Assembly: GCA_034432795.1 (NCBI GenBank)
Contig: DAOUBF010000089.1
Coordinates: 1-18,683 of the forward strand
Length of the DNA: 18,683 nt
Direction: 5' to 3'
DNA from: DAOUBF01 sp034432795
GTDB lineage: Bacteria; Chloroflexota; Anaerolineae; DSLN01
Part shown: positions 6,642 to 13,073 of the stretch, one piece after another
How positions within the stretch are numbered: the stretch's first letter is position 1
How the letters are laid out: each line of letters begins with the position of its first letter
Made by a program: the position numbers and the translations under genes
The notes under the pieces: generated by a model
Database searches by the model: none
Told to the model about the DNA's origin: nothing
The model's input: the letters and a program-made list of their open reading frames with translations, nothing else

Positions 6642-7643
6642 TCAGCTATCGCCTGGGCCGGTCACAGGCAGAGCCACCCGCTCTGTAGGGACGGGCGGCG
6701 CTGACCGGGGCGCTGGCGGATCCAGCGCACCCGAACGCAGGAAGAGCCAGAGCGCAATCAGGGCGAACCCCGCCGAGCCGATCAGCCCCACCGGCAATGG
6801 CCCCAGCAGGGGATCAGGCGTGCCCTGGACGAAAAGGGCCGCGATCCCGGCAATACCGTTCAAGGCCCCATGAGCGATCACAGCCGGCCACACGCTCCCG
6901 CCGCGCAGCGCCAGCCAGCCCACCAGCGTACCGAAAGCCAGCGTGAACCAGACCATTAGCAACATCCCCAGCCAGGGCGCGCCCACGTAATCCAGGCCAA
7001 AGTTATAGCCCATGGCGATGACCGGCCAGTGCCACACCCCCCAGATCAACCCCATGAGCAGCATGGCCCTGCGCCCGCCCAGGGGCAGCAGCTTGGGCTG
7101 CAGGTAGGCCCGCCAGCCGAACTCCTCGCCGAACACCGGCAGCGCATTGAGCAGCGGCGCCAGCAGGATGGCCTGCACCGCCCCGGCGATGACCGCCAGC
7201 CAGGGGCTGACCTCAGGCACCGGCTGCTCCGGCGCGGCCTGCTGGAGCATCGCCTGGACCATACTAAGCGAGGCATCGTAATACTGGGGGAATAGAACAA
7301 AGAACAGCGCTGCCCCGGCGAACGTCAGCAGGCCCGGCGCAAGCCAGGCAATCACCCAGTACGGCCAGCTCTGACTCAGCTTCGGCCTCAAATACGTGCC
7401 CCCCCAGCCTTCGCGGGTCACCAGCCGGGTCAATACGTGTGCAATCGCCGGCGCGCCCATGTACACAGTCGTAAGGATAAAGAAGGCCAACGGCAGGTTG
7501 CTGCCTGCCACAGGGGGGCTATTCACCAGGCCGCCCGTGAGGGCAATCGCCAGCCCGCCCGCCCAGGCGATACCAAATGCAAAGATAAGATAGACGATGA
7601 TCCGCCTGAGGTCCAGCGCCCTCGCCCCACTTTCAAGGTTCAT
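6642..7643 (-). CDS. CPBP-family intramembrane metalloprotease (CAAX protease/Abi type)
   Basis: The 333-residue membrane protein has about eight hydrophobic segments. The CPBP (Abi, PF02517) motifs appear in order: E173-E-F-G-W-R178, the zinc-ligand histidine in WGVWHW (H205), and HGALNG (H258, N262). These glutamates and histidines form the presumed metal site within the membrane. Families with this signature cleave prenylated or membrane peptides, process bacteriocins, or act in stress resistance. The substrate here is unknown. The C-terminal tail after residue 310 is Pro-rich and cytoplasmic or disordered. The ATG at 7643 has GGAG 8 nt upstream. The YvlD-like gene ends 75 bp upstream on the same strand, with a degenerate CCCTCCCC repeat between. 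It may therefore belong to the envelope-stress operon or be separate. Confidence 0.9.
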   Translation of the reverse strand: MNLESGARALDLRRIIVYLIFAFGIAWAGGLAIALTGGLVNSPPVAGSNLPLAFFILTTVYMGAPAIAHVLTRLVTREGWGGTYLRPKLSQSWPYWVIAWLAPGLLTFAGAALFFVLFPQYYDASLSMVQAMLQQAAPEQPVPEVSPWLAVIAGAVQAILLAPLLNALPVFGEEFGWRAYLQPKLLPLGGRRAMLLMGLIWGVWHWPVIAMGYNFGLDYVGAPWLGMLLMVWFTLAFGTLVGWLALRGGSVWPAVIAHGALNGIAGIAALFVQGTPDPLLGPLPVGLIGSAGFALIALWLFLRSGALDPPAPRSAPPVPTERVALPVTGPGDS

Positions 7644-7663
7644 TTGCTCTTCTCCTTACCCCC

Positions 7664-7681
7664 TTCCCTCTTGTAGGGGAG
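7664..7681. repeat. Degenerate CCCTC...GGGGAGGG repeat
   Basis: A decayed copy of the CCCTCCCC hairpin family: CCCTC, a short loop, then GGGGAGGG, in the 75-bp gap between the YvlD-like and CPBP genes. It is flanked by further C-rich and G-rich tracts that could lengthen the stem imperfectly. Confidence 0.4.
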
Positions 7682-7718
7682 GGTTAGAGAGGGGGAAATC
7701 TTTCGCCTCGCTCCTATC

Positions 7719-8093
7719 CTATTTACCCCGCTCCCCCTCGCTGACCACGACCAACGACAGCAGGAAACTCACGATGCTGACGATGAGCGCCGCCAGGAAT
7801 ACCGTCCCGAAGCCGCCGGTGATTTGAAAATCAAACCCCAGGCTGCGCCCGATAGACCCGGCCAATTGCAGCATCAGCGCATTGATGACCAGCGTGAACA
7901 ACCCCAACGTCAGAATGATCAGCGGGCAGGTCAGAAACACCAGGATAGGCCGGATGATCGCGTTGACAAAGCCCAGGATCAGCGCGACGGCCAGGATGCC
8001 CCCGTTGCTCGCCTCAACGCCGGGCAGCAGCCGCACGGCAACGAACAGGGCGATGGCGTTAATGAGCCAGCGGATAATGATGCGACTGAGCAT
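7719..8093 (-). CDS. YvlD-like small membrane protein (phage holin 4_2 family, COG1950)
   Basis: A 124-residue integral membrane protein with about four hydrophobic segments (residues 6-22, 33-48, 52-76 and 94-118). The family landmark FVNAIIRPIL (42-51) and the following LTCPLIILTLGLFTLVINALML are typical of COG1950, annotated as phage holin family 4_2 and including Bacillus YvlD. Despite the name this is a chromosomal envelope protein. No phage genes are nearby. The ATG at 8093 is chosen because AAAGGAG stands 5 nt before it. A start at 8123 would lie at the -10 element of its own promoter. In Bacillus, yvlD shares an operon with the DUF4097 gene yvlB. Here a DUF4097 gene ends about 250 bp upstream, which supports a link to the same envelope-stress function. 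Confidence 0.88.
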   Translation of the reverse strand: MLSRIIIRWLINAIALFVAVRLLPGVEASNGGILAVALILGFVNAIIRPILVFLTCPLIILTLGLFTLVINALMLQLAGSIGRSLGFDFQITGGFGTVFLAALIVSIVSFLLSLVVVSEGERGK

Positions 8094-8124
8094 GAAGCTC
8101 CTTTCACCAGACGGATGCCACACG

Positions 8125-8133
8125 ATTATAGCA
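8125..8133 (-). promoter_or_regulatory. Extended -10 promoter of the YvlD-like gene
   Basis: On the minus strand TG-C-TATAAT (8133-8125) is a perfect extended -10 element. No clear -35 is seen. The start near 8118 gives a leader of about 25 nt containing AAAGGAG. The YvlD-like gene can therefore be transcribed apart from the upstream operon. Confidence 0.6.
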
Positions 8134-8169
8134 CAGTTTCATAGTTGCACTCCTGCCCCCTCCCAACTA

Positions 8170-8187
8170 ACCGGGCTGAAGCCCGGT
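8170..8187. repeat. ACCGGGCT/AGCCCGGT hairpin
   Basis: Two perfect 8-nt arms are separated only by GA, in the 249-bp gap between the DUF4097 and YvlD-like genes. It looks like a short dispersed palindromic repeat rather than a terminator, as no T-run follows on either strand. Confidence 0.5.
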
Positions 8188-8240
8188 ACTGGGCGGGGGA
8201 GGAAACCCATCCCCTCACGGCGATTGCCGCTTAATAAGCT

Positions 8241-8268
8241 GTAGGGGCGAGGCCAACCTCGCCCCTAC
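8241..8268. repeat. 12-bp GTAGGGGCGAGG hairpin with CCAA loop
   Basis: GTAGGGGCGAGG (8241-8252) and its perfect reverse complement (8257-8268) flank a 4-nt loop. It lies about 75 bp past the stop of the DUF4097 gene and could slow transcription or protect the 3' end of that operon. It lacks the T-run of an intrinsic terminator. A dispersed repeat is equally likely. Confidence 0.5.
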
Positions 8269-8342
8269 TTCACCTATCCGTGTGACTTGCGCGTTCCGAC
8301 CACACGGCAAACACAGTTATTTGATCCGGTCAGTGAGCTGCT

Positions 8343-9284
8343 TCAGGCTGACTTGTTGAGCCGTTTAAGCGCCTCGTCCACCGTCATTTGCCCGGCCTCC
8401 ACCGCCTTCAGCACGTCCATCGTTGTCATCGGGGGTGGTTCAGGCGCTTCAGTGACGGATGCAGCCGGCGCAGCAACTCTTTCCGTCGTCCGTCGTCCGT
8501 CGTCCGTCGTCAAAATCAGATCGCCGCTGACGCTGTTGAAGTGCACCTCCACACCGCCGCCGTTGAGCGTGGCACGCCAACTGCCCAGCCCATGCCGCTC
8601 AATGGATGCCAACACATCTGAACGCACACGCCCGCTCACGCTCTCGCCCACAACGGTGGCACGCGTCCCGGCAGGCACAGCCAAAACCACATCACCGCTG
8701 ACGCTATGGAAATGGTAACGGCCCTGCGGCGCCAGGGGAGTCGCCACATAGGCACGGCCACTGACCGTATCCACATCCAGGGAATCCCATTGGCAGCGCT
8801 CCAGACGCAGGTCGCCGCTCACGGTCTTGATCGCGGCGCGCCCACGCAACTCCTTGCCGTCCAGGTGCGCGCTCACCAGGCTGATATCGGCCTCGCCGTC
8901 CAGCGCCTCGGCCTGCACGCGCCCGCTGACCAGGGACAGATGGGTCTCAGGCCGCAGCCCGGCCAGGGAGACCACGCCGTCCACAGCGGAGAGGTGAACC
9001 CGGCAGCCCGTCGGCACTTCCACAGTGTAATCCACCACCGGCGGGCGCTCGCCGCCCAGCCAGCGCAGGAACGAACTCCACCAGCGATTGTGGACGGTGC
9101 GAACGGCGACATGGCTGCCCTCCTGACGCATCTCAATCTCTGCCTTCGTACGGCCCCGCTGCACCGCGATAACGTGGATGTCGGGCCGCTCCCAGGCCGT
9201 GACGCGAATATCGCCGATGATATTCTCCAGCGTCAGGCTGGCGTCGGCGCCCACCGTAAACGTCCTCTCAATGCGCTCTTCCAT
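8343..9284 (-). CDS. DUF4097 beta-repeat protein with C-terminal SHOCT-like module (YvlB/LiaX-like)
   Basis: The 313-residue protein has no signal peptide or membrane segment, so it is probably cytoplasmic. Residues 1-65 form a typical DUF4097 start (IIGDIRVTAWERPDI). From about 118 to 258 it repeats a Val-Ser-Gly-(Asp/Arg) turn (119, 155, 174, 195, 216, 252), as expected for stacked beta-strands of a solenoid. A low-complexity linker (259-285) joins it to a helical module at about 287-311 (VLKAVEAGQMTVDEALKRL) shared with three other proteins of the operon. The linker DNA contains four 7-bp tandem copies (8483-8510). AGGGGAG precedes the ATG. YvlB in Bacillus and LiaX in enterococci have the same two domain types and act in cell-envelope stress. 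The domain order is reversed here, and the function is inferred only from family. Confidence 0.85.
   Translation of the reverse strand: MEERIERTFTVGADASLTLENIIGDIRVTAWERPDIHVIAVQRGRTKAEIEMRQEGSHVAVRTVHNRWWSSFLRWLGGERPPVVDYTVEVPTGCRVHLSAVDGVVSLAGLRPETHLSLVSGRVQAEALDGEADISLVSAHLDGKELRGRAAIKTVSGDLRLERCQWDSLDVDTVSGRAYVATPLAPQGRYHFHSVSGDVVLAVPAGTRATVVGESVSGRVRSDVLASIERHGLGSWRATLNGGGVEVHFNSVSGDLILTTDDGRRTTERVAAPAASVTEAPEPPPMTTMDVLKAVEAGQMTVDEALKRLNKSA
8483..8510. repeat. Four perfect tandem copies of the heptamer CCGTCGT, inside a gene
   Basis: The units at 8483-8489, 8490-8496, 8497-8503 and 8504-8510 are identical. They encode residues 259-268 (TTDDGRRTTE) of the DUF4097 protein. Because 7 is not a multiple of 3, gain or loss of one unit would shift the frame just before the C-terminal module. 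Confidence 0.9.
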
Positions 9285-9313
9285 CGGTCATTCTCCCCTG
9301 AGTACCTTGAACT

Positions 9314-9691
9314 TTACTCTACATAGATCTCCAGGCGTTTCCCCTGCTCCTCATCGGTGATCTCTATCACCTTGCCTCGCTGTCCACTGCGCACCGCCTC
9401 CATGACCTGGTCAAAATCAAAGCCCTCTATGCCGGGCGCAAAGCGCGCGCCCATCTTTACGGCCACAGCGACCAGGCTCATGGGGATATTTACGCTGATC
9501 TTTGAGCGTCCGCTGCGCAAATCGGTGACGTGGACGCGAAACCAGCGAGGTTCATAAGGAGCCCGGCCCGCATCGGCCTGCCCCTTGCGGCTCGCCCGGA
9601 GCGCCGCCAGCAGGCGTGCCCCCTCCTCCGCTGTGATCTTCTTCTCTTCAATCATCTTGAGAATTTGCATACGCTCTTCAACAGTAGCCAT
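9314..9691 (-). CDS. Small protein with N-terminal SHOCT-like module
   Basis: The 125-residue cytoplasmic protein begins with the helical module ERMQILKMIEEKKITAEEGA (6-25), ending with RLLAAL, which is the same motif found at the C-termini of three neighbouring gene products. A basic linker (32-47) leads to a compact alpha/beta domain (48-125) starting RWFRVHVTD and containing NIPMSLVAVAVKMGARFAP and the acidic end EEQGKRLEIYVE. Proteins of this architecture occur next to DUF4097 genes in many bacteria as SHOCT-like domain proteins of unknown function. The ATG at 9691 comes one base after the stop of the double-GNAT gene, so translation is coupled. The next gene starts 29 bp downstream. Confidence 0.8.
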   Translation of the reverse strand: MATVEERMQILKMIEEKKITAEEGARLLAALRASRKGQADAGRAPYEPRWFRVHVTDLRSGRSKISVNIPMSLVAVAVKMGARFAPGIEGFDFDQVMEAVRSGQRGKVIEITDEEQGKRLEIYVE

Positions 9692-9692
9692 C

Positions 9693-10685
9693 TCACCCCT
9701 CTTTGCGATCTATCTTCATGTGAATCAGCGTGCGCACCGGCGTAAAGCCCAGGTCACGTAGTACCGTCTCAACCTCATCATCGCCCGCCGGGTGCTCTAT
9801 CTGGACCGGGCGGTTGCTGGGGAACAGGCGCGACAGGCCATGCGCCAGCAGGGCTGCCTCAAAGCGCCCCCGTGCACTGGGATGGATAAAGAGCGCCATC
9901 TCATGCGCCTCCCCTCCCCACGAGGCCACCAGGCGCAGCGCCGCCAGCAGCCGCCTGCTCTCGGCCACCACCCAATGCTCTTCGCGCCGGCCATTGAGGA
10001 CGTTCGCCAACTCCGACAGGACGCCAGCGCGGAAATCCTTCTTAGAGAGCGGCTCCAGCCAGTTCAATCCAGGCGGCCGGGCCATACGGGCCAACATGTA
10101 CTCGGCCTCCCATTCGTCGGGCCGCCGCTTCCTGATGGAGACCTCCGGGGTTTCCGGGGGCCTCGGAGGTCTGGCCGGGCGACCCCGCCAGGTCGTCATG
10201 GCGCCCAGACGGTGAAACCCCATCTTCTCATACAGGCGCAGCGCAGGCAGATTCCCCTGCTCCACCATCAACCCGGCCCAACGCCCGCCGCGCTCCCGCA
10301 TCAGGCCCACTGCCGCCTCCATCAGCGCCTGCCCGATCCCCCGGCGGCGCCAATCGGGGTGCACGGCCACGTTGCCGATCAGCCAGCCCTCACCGCGCGC
10401 ACCCGCCCGCCGCACCGACACGTTGCCCACAATGCGGCCTTCTTCCACCCAGACGAAGCCAGGGATGAAGCCCTCACCCACCTGGTAGAGACGGGCCAGC
10501 AGCCACAGCCAAGGCCCGGAGCGGGCCAGCCATTGCATCTCGCGCATGGCTGCCCGTGACTCCGGGTCCATCTCTGGCCCGAACACCAACTCCATCAGCG
10601 CCGCGATCTGGCCCAGGTCGCGGCTCAAGTTCACCGGACGCAGGCCACTTTTCGCCTCGCCGCGTACGGCCGTATGCGCGACCAC
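9693..10685 (-). CDS. Double-domain GNAT acetyltransferase within the DUF4097 operon
   Basis: The 330-residue protein holds two GNAT-like halves joined by a Pro/Arg-rich linker (about 167-180). The first half (16-165) is canonical: VAVHPDWRRRGIGQALM carries the acyl-CoA loop R113-R-R-G-I-G118, and N145 with LYEKMGF (151-157) gives the family C-terminal motif. The second half (183-330) keeps the beta-strand pattern (WVVAESRRLLAALRLVASW, then a FIHPSARGR segment and a closing DLGFTPVRTLIHMKI) but lacks a clean Q/RxxGxG loop, so it may be a degenerate domain. The substrate is unknown. The GTG start at 10685 comes one base after the stop of the upstream DUF4097 gene, and the downstream gene also starts one base after its stop, which firmly places it in the operon. 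Confidence 0.85.
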   Translation of the reverse strand: MVAHTAVRGEAKSGLRPVNLSRDLGQIAALMELVFGPEMDPESRAAMREMQWLARSGPWLWLLARLYQVGEGFIPGFVWVEEGRIVGNVSVRRAGARGEGWLIGNVAVHPDWRRRGIGQALMEAAVGLMRERGGRWAGLMVEQGNLPALRLYEKMGFHRLGAMTTWRGRPARPPRPPETPEVSIRKRRPDEWEAEYMLARMARPPGLNWLEPLSKKDFRAGVLSELANVLNGRREEHWVVAESRRLLAALRLVASWGGEAHEMALFIHPSARGRFEAALLAHGLSRLFPSNRPVQIEHPAGDDEVETVLRDLGFTPVRTLIHMKIDRKEG

Positions 10686-10686
10686 C

Positions 10687-11787
10687 TCAGTCTCCCAGGG
10701 CCTCCAGTAACTTCGCCGCCTCCTCCGCGCTGATCTGGCCTCGCTCCACCATGCGCAGGATCATCAGCCGCTCCTCATCGCTGACCGGCTCACCCCCCCG
10801 GCCAGCCGCTGGCGGGGCTTCACCCATGCCCACGCCGAACCACCGGCCCCAACGGCCAAAGCCGCGCATGGTGTGATGAGCGTGGGTGGCTGTCCGTTCG
10901 GCTTCACGATGAATCCGCCTAGCCTCGCGCAACGCCTCGCGCCGGATGCGCTCGGCCTCCCGCTGGATCTGGCCGACATCCACCTCAATGCCCACGTTGA
11001 AATCACCCACCTTAAAATCAAACACATCGCGTTCGCTCTCAGGCCGCAACAGCAGGTCACCGCCCGCCTCCAGGACGACCGTCGCTGCGCCCGCGCCCAA
11101 CGTCGCCGTCATCACGCCATTCTCGCGCACCAACACCAGGCCGGGCACCGTAGAGCGCAGGTCGCCCTGGCAGCGGACCTCCAACCTGGCGTTGGCCTCC
11201 GGCGGGATACGGCATATCAGGTCCCCCTGCGCTCGGAAGCGGTACTCCGCACCGGCAGCGAACAGCGTGCCCAGGCGGATGTCCCCCTGCACCTCCTCTG
11301 CCCGCCCGCCAGCCTTCAGCCCCCTGGCGCTCAGGTCGCCGTTGACCCGGCCCAGCCTCAAAGGCCCTTCCAGGTCGCGCACAAGCGCATCCCCTTGGAC
11401 GATGTTGACCTCCAGCGGGCCAGAGATGCCTTTGGCACTCAGGTCACCGTTGACCGTGCCAACCTGACCCGCTCCCACACCGCGCAAGGCCAGATCCCCC
11501 TGCACAGTCTCCATCAGGATGCGCCCCTCCACCGCCTGCACGCGCACGCTCCCCTGAGCCGCGCCCACCGTCAGGCTGGCAGCACGGGGGACACGTAGGA
11601 CCAGATCTGATCGGCTGGAAAGAGCCACGCGCCCGTTCTGCTGCTCCGCCGTCACATCGCCTGCGCTGCCCCTGACCTCAACACGGATGTCGGTCCGCTC
11701 CCAACCCAGAACGCGCAGGTCCCCCCTGCAGGTGGGGATGACGATCTCCGGGTCGGGGCGATTCGGCGTCAAGACAAACTCATGCAT
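10687..11787 (-). CDS. DUF4097-type beta-repeat protein with charged helix and C-terminal SHOCT-like module
   Basis: The 366-residue protein has no signal peptide or membrane span. Its centre carries a regular repeat: V95-Q-G-D, V112-N-G-D, V130-Q-G-D, V148-N-G-D, V166-Q-G-D, at 17-18-residue spacing and alternating Q and N, followed by looser QGD units at 187 and 207. This is the pattern of a beta-solenoid with one repeat per turn. A long, strongly charged helix (about 273-298, rich in Arg, Glu and Ala, with heptad-like spacing) follows, then a Gly/Trp-rich segment, then the module ERLMILRMVERGQISAEEAA (339-358) ending LLEALGD. The start ATG at 11787 lies 4 bp beyond the stop of the DUF2089 gene. 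Function is unknown. YvlB/LiaX-like roles in envelope-stress sensing are the nearest family knowledge. Confidence 0.82.
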   Translation of the reverse strand: MHEFVLTPNRPDPEIVIPTCRGDLRVLGWERTDIRVEVRGSAGDVTAEQQNGRVALSSRSDLVLRVPRAASLTVGAAQGSVRVQAVEGRILMETVQGDLALRGVGAGQVGTVNGDLSAKGISGPLEVNIVQGDALVRDLEGPLRLGRVNGDLSARGLKAGGRAEEVQGDIRLGTLFAAGAEYRFRAQGDLICRIPPEANARLEVRCQGDLRSTVPGLVLVRENGVMTATLGAGAATVVLEAGGDLLLRPESERDVFDFKVGDFNVGIEVDVGQIQREAERIRREALREARRIHREAERTATHAHHTMRGFGRWGRWFGVGMGEAPPAAGRGGEPVSDEERLMILRMVERGQISAEEAAKLLEALGD

Positions 11788-11791
11788 CCCT

Positions 11792-12166
11792 TTAATCCCC
11801 CTTCAGTCGTCTCACAGCTTCTTCGCTGGTGATTTTCCCGGCAGCGAGGTCCGCCAGGATAGCCTTGCGCTCCTCTTCCGCTATACCGGCTGGCTCCTCG
11901 CCCACCTCGTAGCCCATCGCACGGATCACGTCCAGCAGGCGGCCACGCACTGTGGGATAGGACAGGCCCAGTTCCTCCTCAACGCGGTTGATCTTGCCCT
12001 CATTGCGCAGGAAAACCTCAACGAAGGCCAGTTGCTCCGGCGTCAGGCGATGCAGGCGGCCCAGGTTAAAATGGCCCTCAACGACCGTATCGCAATTGCG
12101 GCAGTGCAACCGCGTTACGATCAGAGGCTCGTGGCACACCGGACATTGGCCCAAAATCGGATACAT
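11792..12166 (-). CDS. DUF2089 zinc-ribbon/HTH regulator with C-terminal SHOCT-like module
   Basis: The 124-residue protein opens with a zinc ribbon (C8, C11, C22, C25). A conserved DUF2089 segment follows (NLGRLHRLTPEQLAFVEVFL), then a helix-turn-helix around residues 56-82 (GKINRVEEELGLSYPTVRGR). The C-terminal 28 residues (EERKAILADLAAGKITSEEA, ending VRRLKGD) match the helical module of the downstream gene products. DUF2089 proteins are predicted DNA-binding regulators found beside DUF4097/YvlB-type genes. It is the first gene of the operon and lies behind a consensus promoter with a small palindrome over its -35, so autoregulation is plausible but not shown. GGAGGGGGAG stands directly before the ATG. 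The next gene starts 4 bp after its stop. Confidence 0.9.
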   Translation of the reverse strand: MYPILGQCPVCHEPLIVTRLHCRNCDTVVEGHFNLGRLHRLTPEQLAFVEVFLRNEGKINRVEEELGLSYPTVRGRLLDVIRAMGYEVGEEPAGIAEEERKAILADLAAGKITSEEAVRRLKGD

Positions 12167-12235
12167 CTCCCCCTCCAGACAGGCAATCCAGAAGTTAAAA
12201 CATGAATTTAATAATCACAACATTCTACTTTATGA

Positions 12236-12263
12236 ATTATAACATATATCTTGAAAATGTCAA
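12236..12263 (-). promoter_or_regulatory. Perfect consensus promoter of the DUF2089/DUF4097 operon, with overlapping palindrome
   Basis: On the minus strand TTGACA (12263-12258), a 16-bp spacer and TATAAT (12241-12236), with TG one base before the -10, make an all-consensus sigma70 promoter in an AT-rich pocket. The TGA within the -35 hexamer is the stop codon of surE. CTTGA-x5-TCAAG (12264-12250) is an inverted repeat covering the -35, so it may be an operator. The leader to the ATG at 12166 is about 63 nt. Confidence 0.8.
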
Positions 12264-13072
12264 GAGGGAGAGGCGGCCAATAATCGGGCCAACAGGCTGA
12301 AATCCACGCGAGAGGTCAGGTCCAGGCTAAGCGGGGTCACCGAGACAACGCGATCGCACAGCAGGGCATACACATCCGAATCCGGCTCAAAGTCGCTGCG
12401 GTCGGTGGCCAGCCGGTAGCCCACCACGCCCGCCTGGGCCAGGTCGGCGCGCTCAGGCTTGACGGGGATGTAATAAGGGCGGCGCGAGAGACGGGTGATA
12501 CGCCAGGGCGTCTGAGGCGTGGCATCGGCGGGGATGTCAATCTTGAGGACATCCACATCGGCCGGTGGCGTCAACGCCAGCCAGCGTGCGGCAAACAGGC
12601 GCGTGAAGTGGGCGGCCGCCTCAAGGCGGACCTGGGTTGAATAGCTCTCGTGCAGTTCAACCGGCGCTTCCACCGAGACCGCCAGCCCCCGCACGCCGAA
12701 GGCAGCGCCCTCCAGCGCCGCGCCAATTGTGCCGGAGATCGTCACGCCAATGCCCACGTTCTCGCCGTAGTTGATGCCCGCCACAAGCAGATCGGGCTTG
12801 CGCGGCGCGATCTCCAGCAGGCCATGCAGCACCGCCTGGGCAGGGGAGGCTTCTACAGCGTAGCCCTGCCAGATGCGCCCATTGACCTGAATCGTCTCGC
12901 GGGAGATGCGGCCGGTGAGCGAGCGCGGCATGGACCGCCCCGCGCCCGATTGTTGCTCTCGCGGCGCCACCACGAGGACATCCCCCAGGGGCTGCAATGC
13001 CTCGGCAGCGGCCCACAGCCCCGGCGAGCGGAAACCATCATCATTGGTCAGCAGGATCAGCGGCCTGTCCAC
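12260..13072 (-). CDS. surE: 5'/3'-nucleotidase SurE
   Basis: The 270-residue protein carries the SurE signature. ILLTNDDG at residues 6-13 holds the metal-binding D11 and D12, followed by SPG, then VVAPREQQSGAGRS with S42, then VAGINYGENVG with N101 and an ISGTIGAALEG helix. SurE is a metal-dependent phosphatase that removes 5'- and 3'-phosphates from nucleoside monophosphates. Length is close to the usual 250-270. The GTG at 13072 is taken as the start: it begins one base after the stop of the upstream gene, so translation is coupled. A longer frame to 13174 would add 34 residues that merely overlap that gene. The usual GTPADC segment reads EASPAQAV here, a mild variation. The stop codon lies inside the -35 box of the next operon. 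Confidence 0.9.
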   Translation of the reverse strand: MDRPLILLTNDDGFRSPGLWAAAEALQPLGDVLVVAPREQQSGAGRSMPRSLTGRISRETIQVNGRIWQGYAVEASPAQAVLHGLLEIAPRKPDLLVAGINYGENVGIGVTISGTIGAALEGAAFGVRGLAVSVEAPVELHESYSTQVRLEAAAHFTRLFAARWLALTPPADVDVLKIDIPADATPQTPWRITRLSRRPYYIPVKPERADLAQAGVVGYRLATDRSDFEPDSDVYALLCDRVVSVTPLSLDLTSRVDFSLLARLLAASPS

Positions 13073-13073
13073 A

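Noticed and set aside
7719..8093. Prophage remnant, from the 'phage holin' family name
   Set aside because: COG1950 proteins are mostly chromosomal membrane proteins. No phage structural, integrase or lysin gene is nearby, and the neighbours fit the yvlB/yvlD context.
8241..8268. Intrinsic terminator
   Set aside because: The stem is strong but no T-run follows on either strand, so it was called a repeat.
8483..8510. CRISPR-like repeats
   Set aside because: The 7-bp units are contiguous, without spacers, and lie in coding DNA. No other direct-repeat array with spacers was seen in the window.
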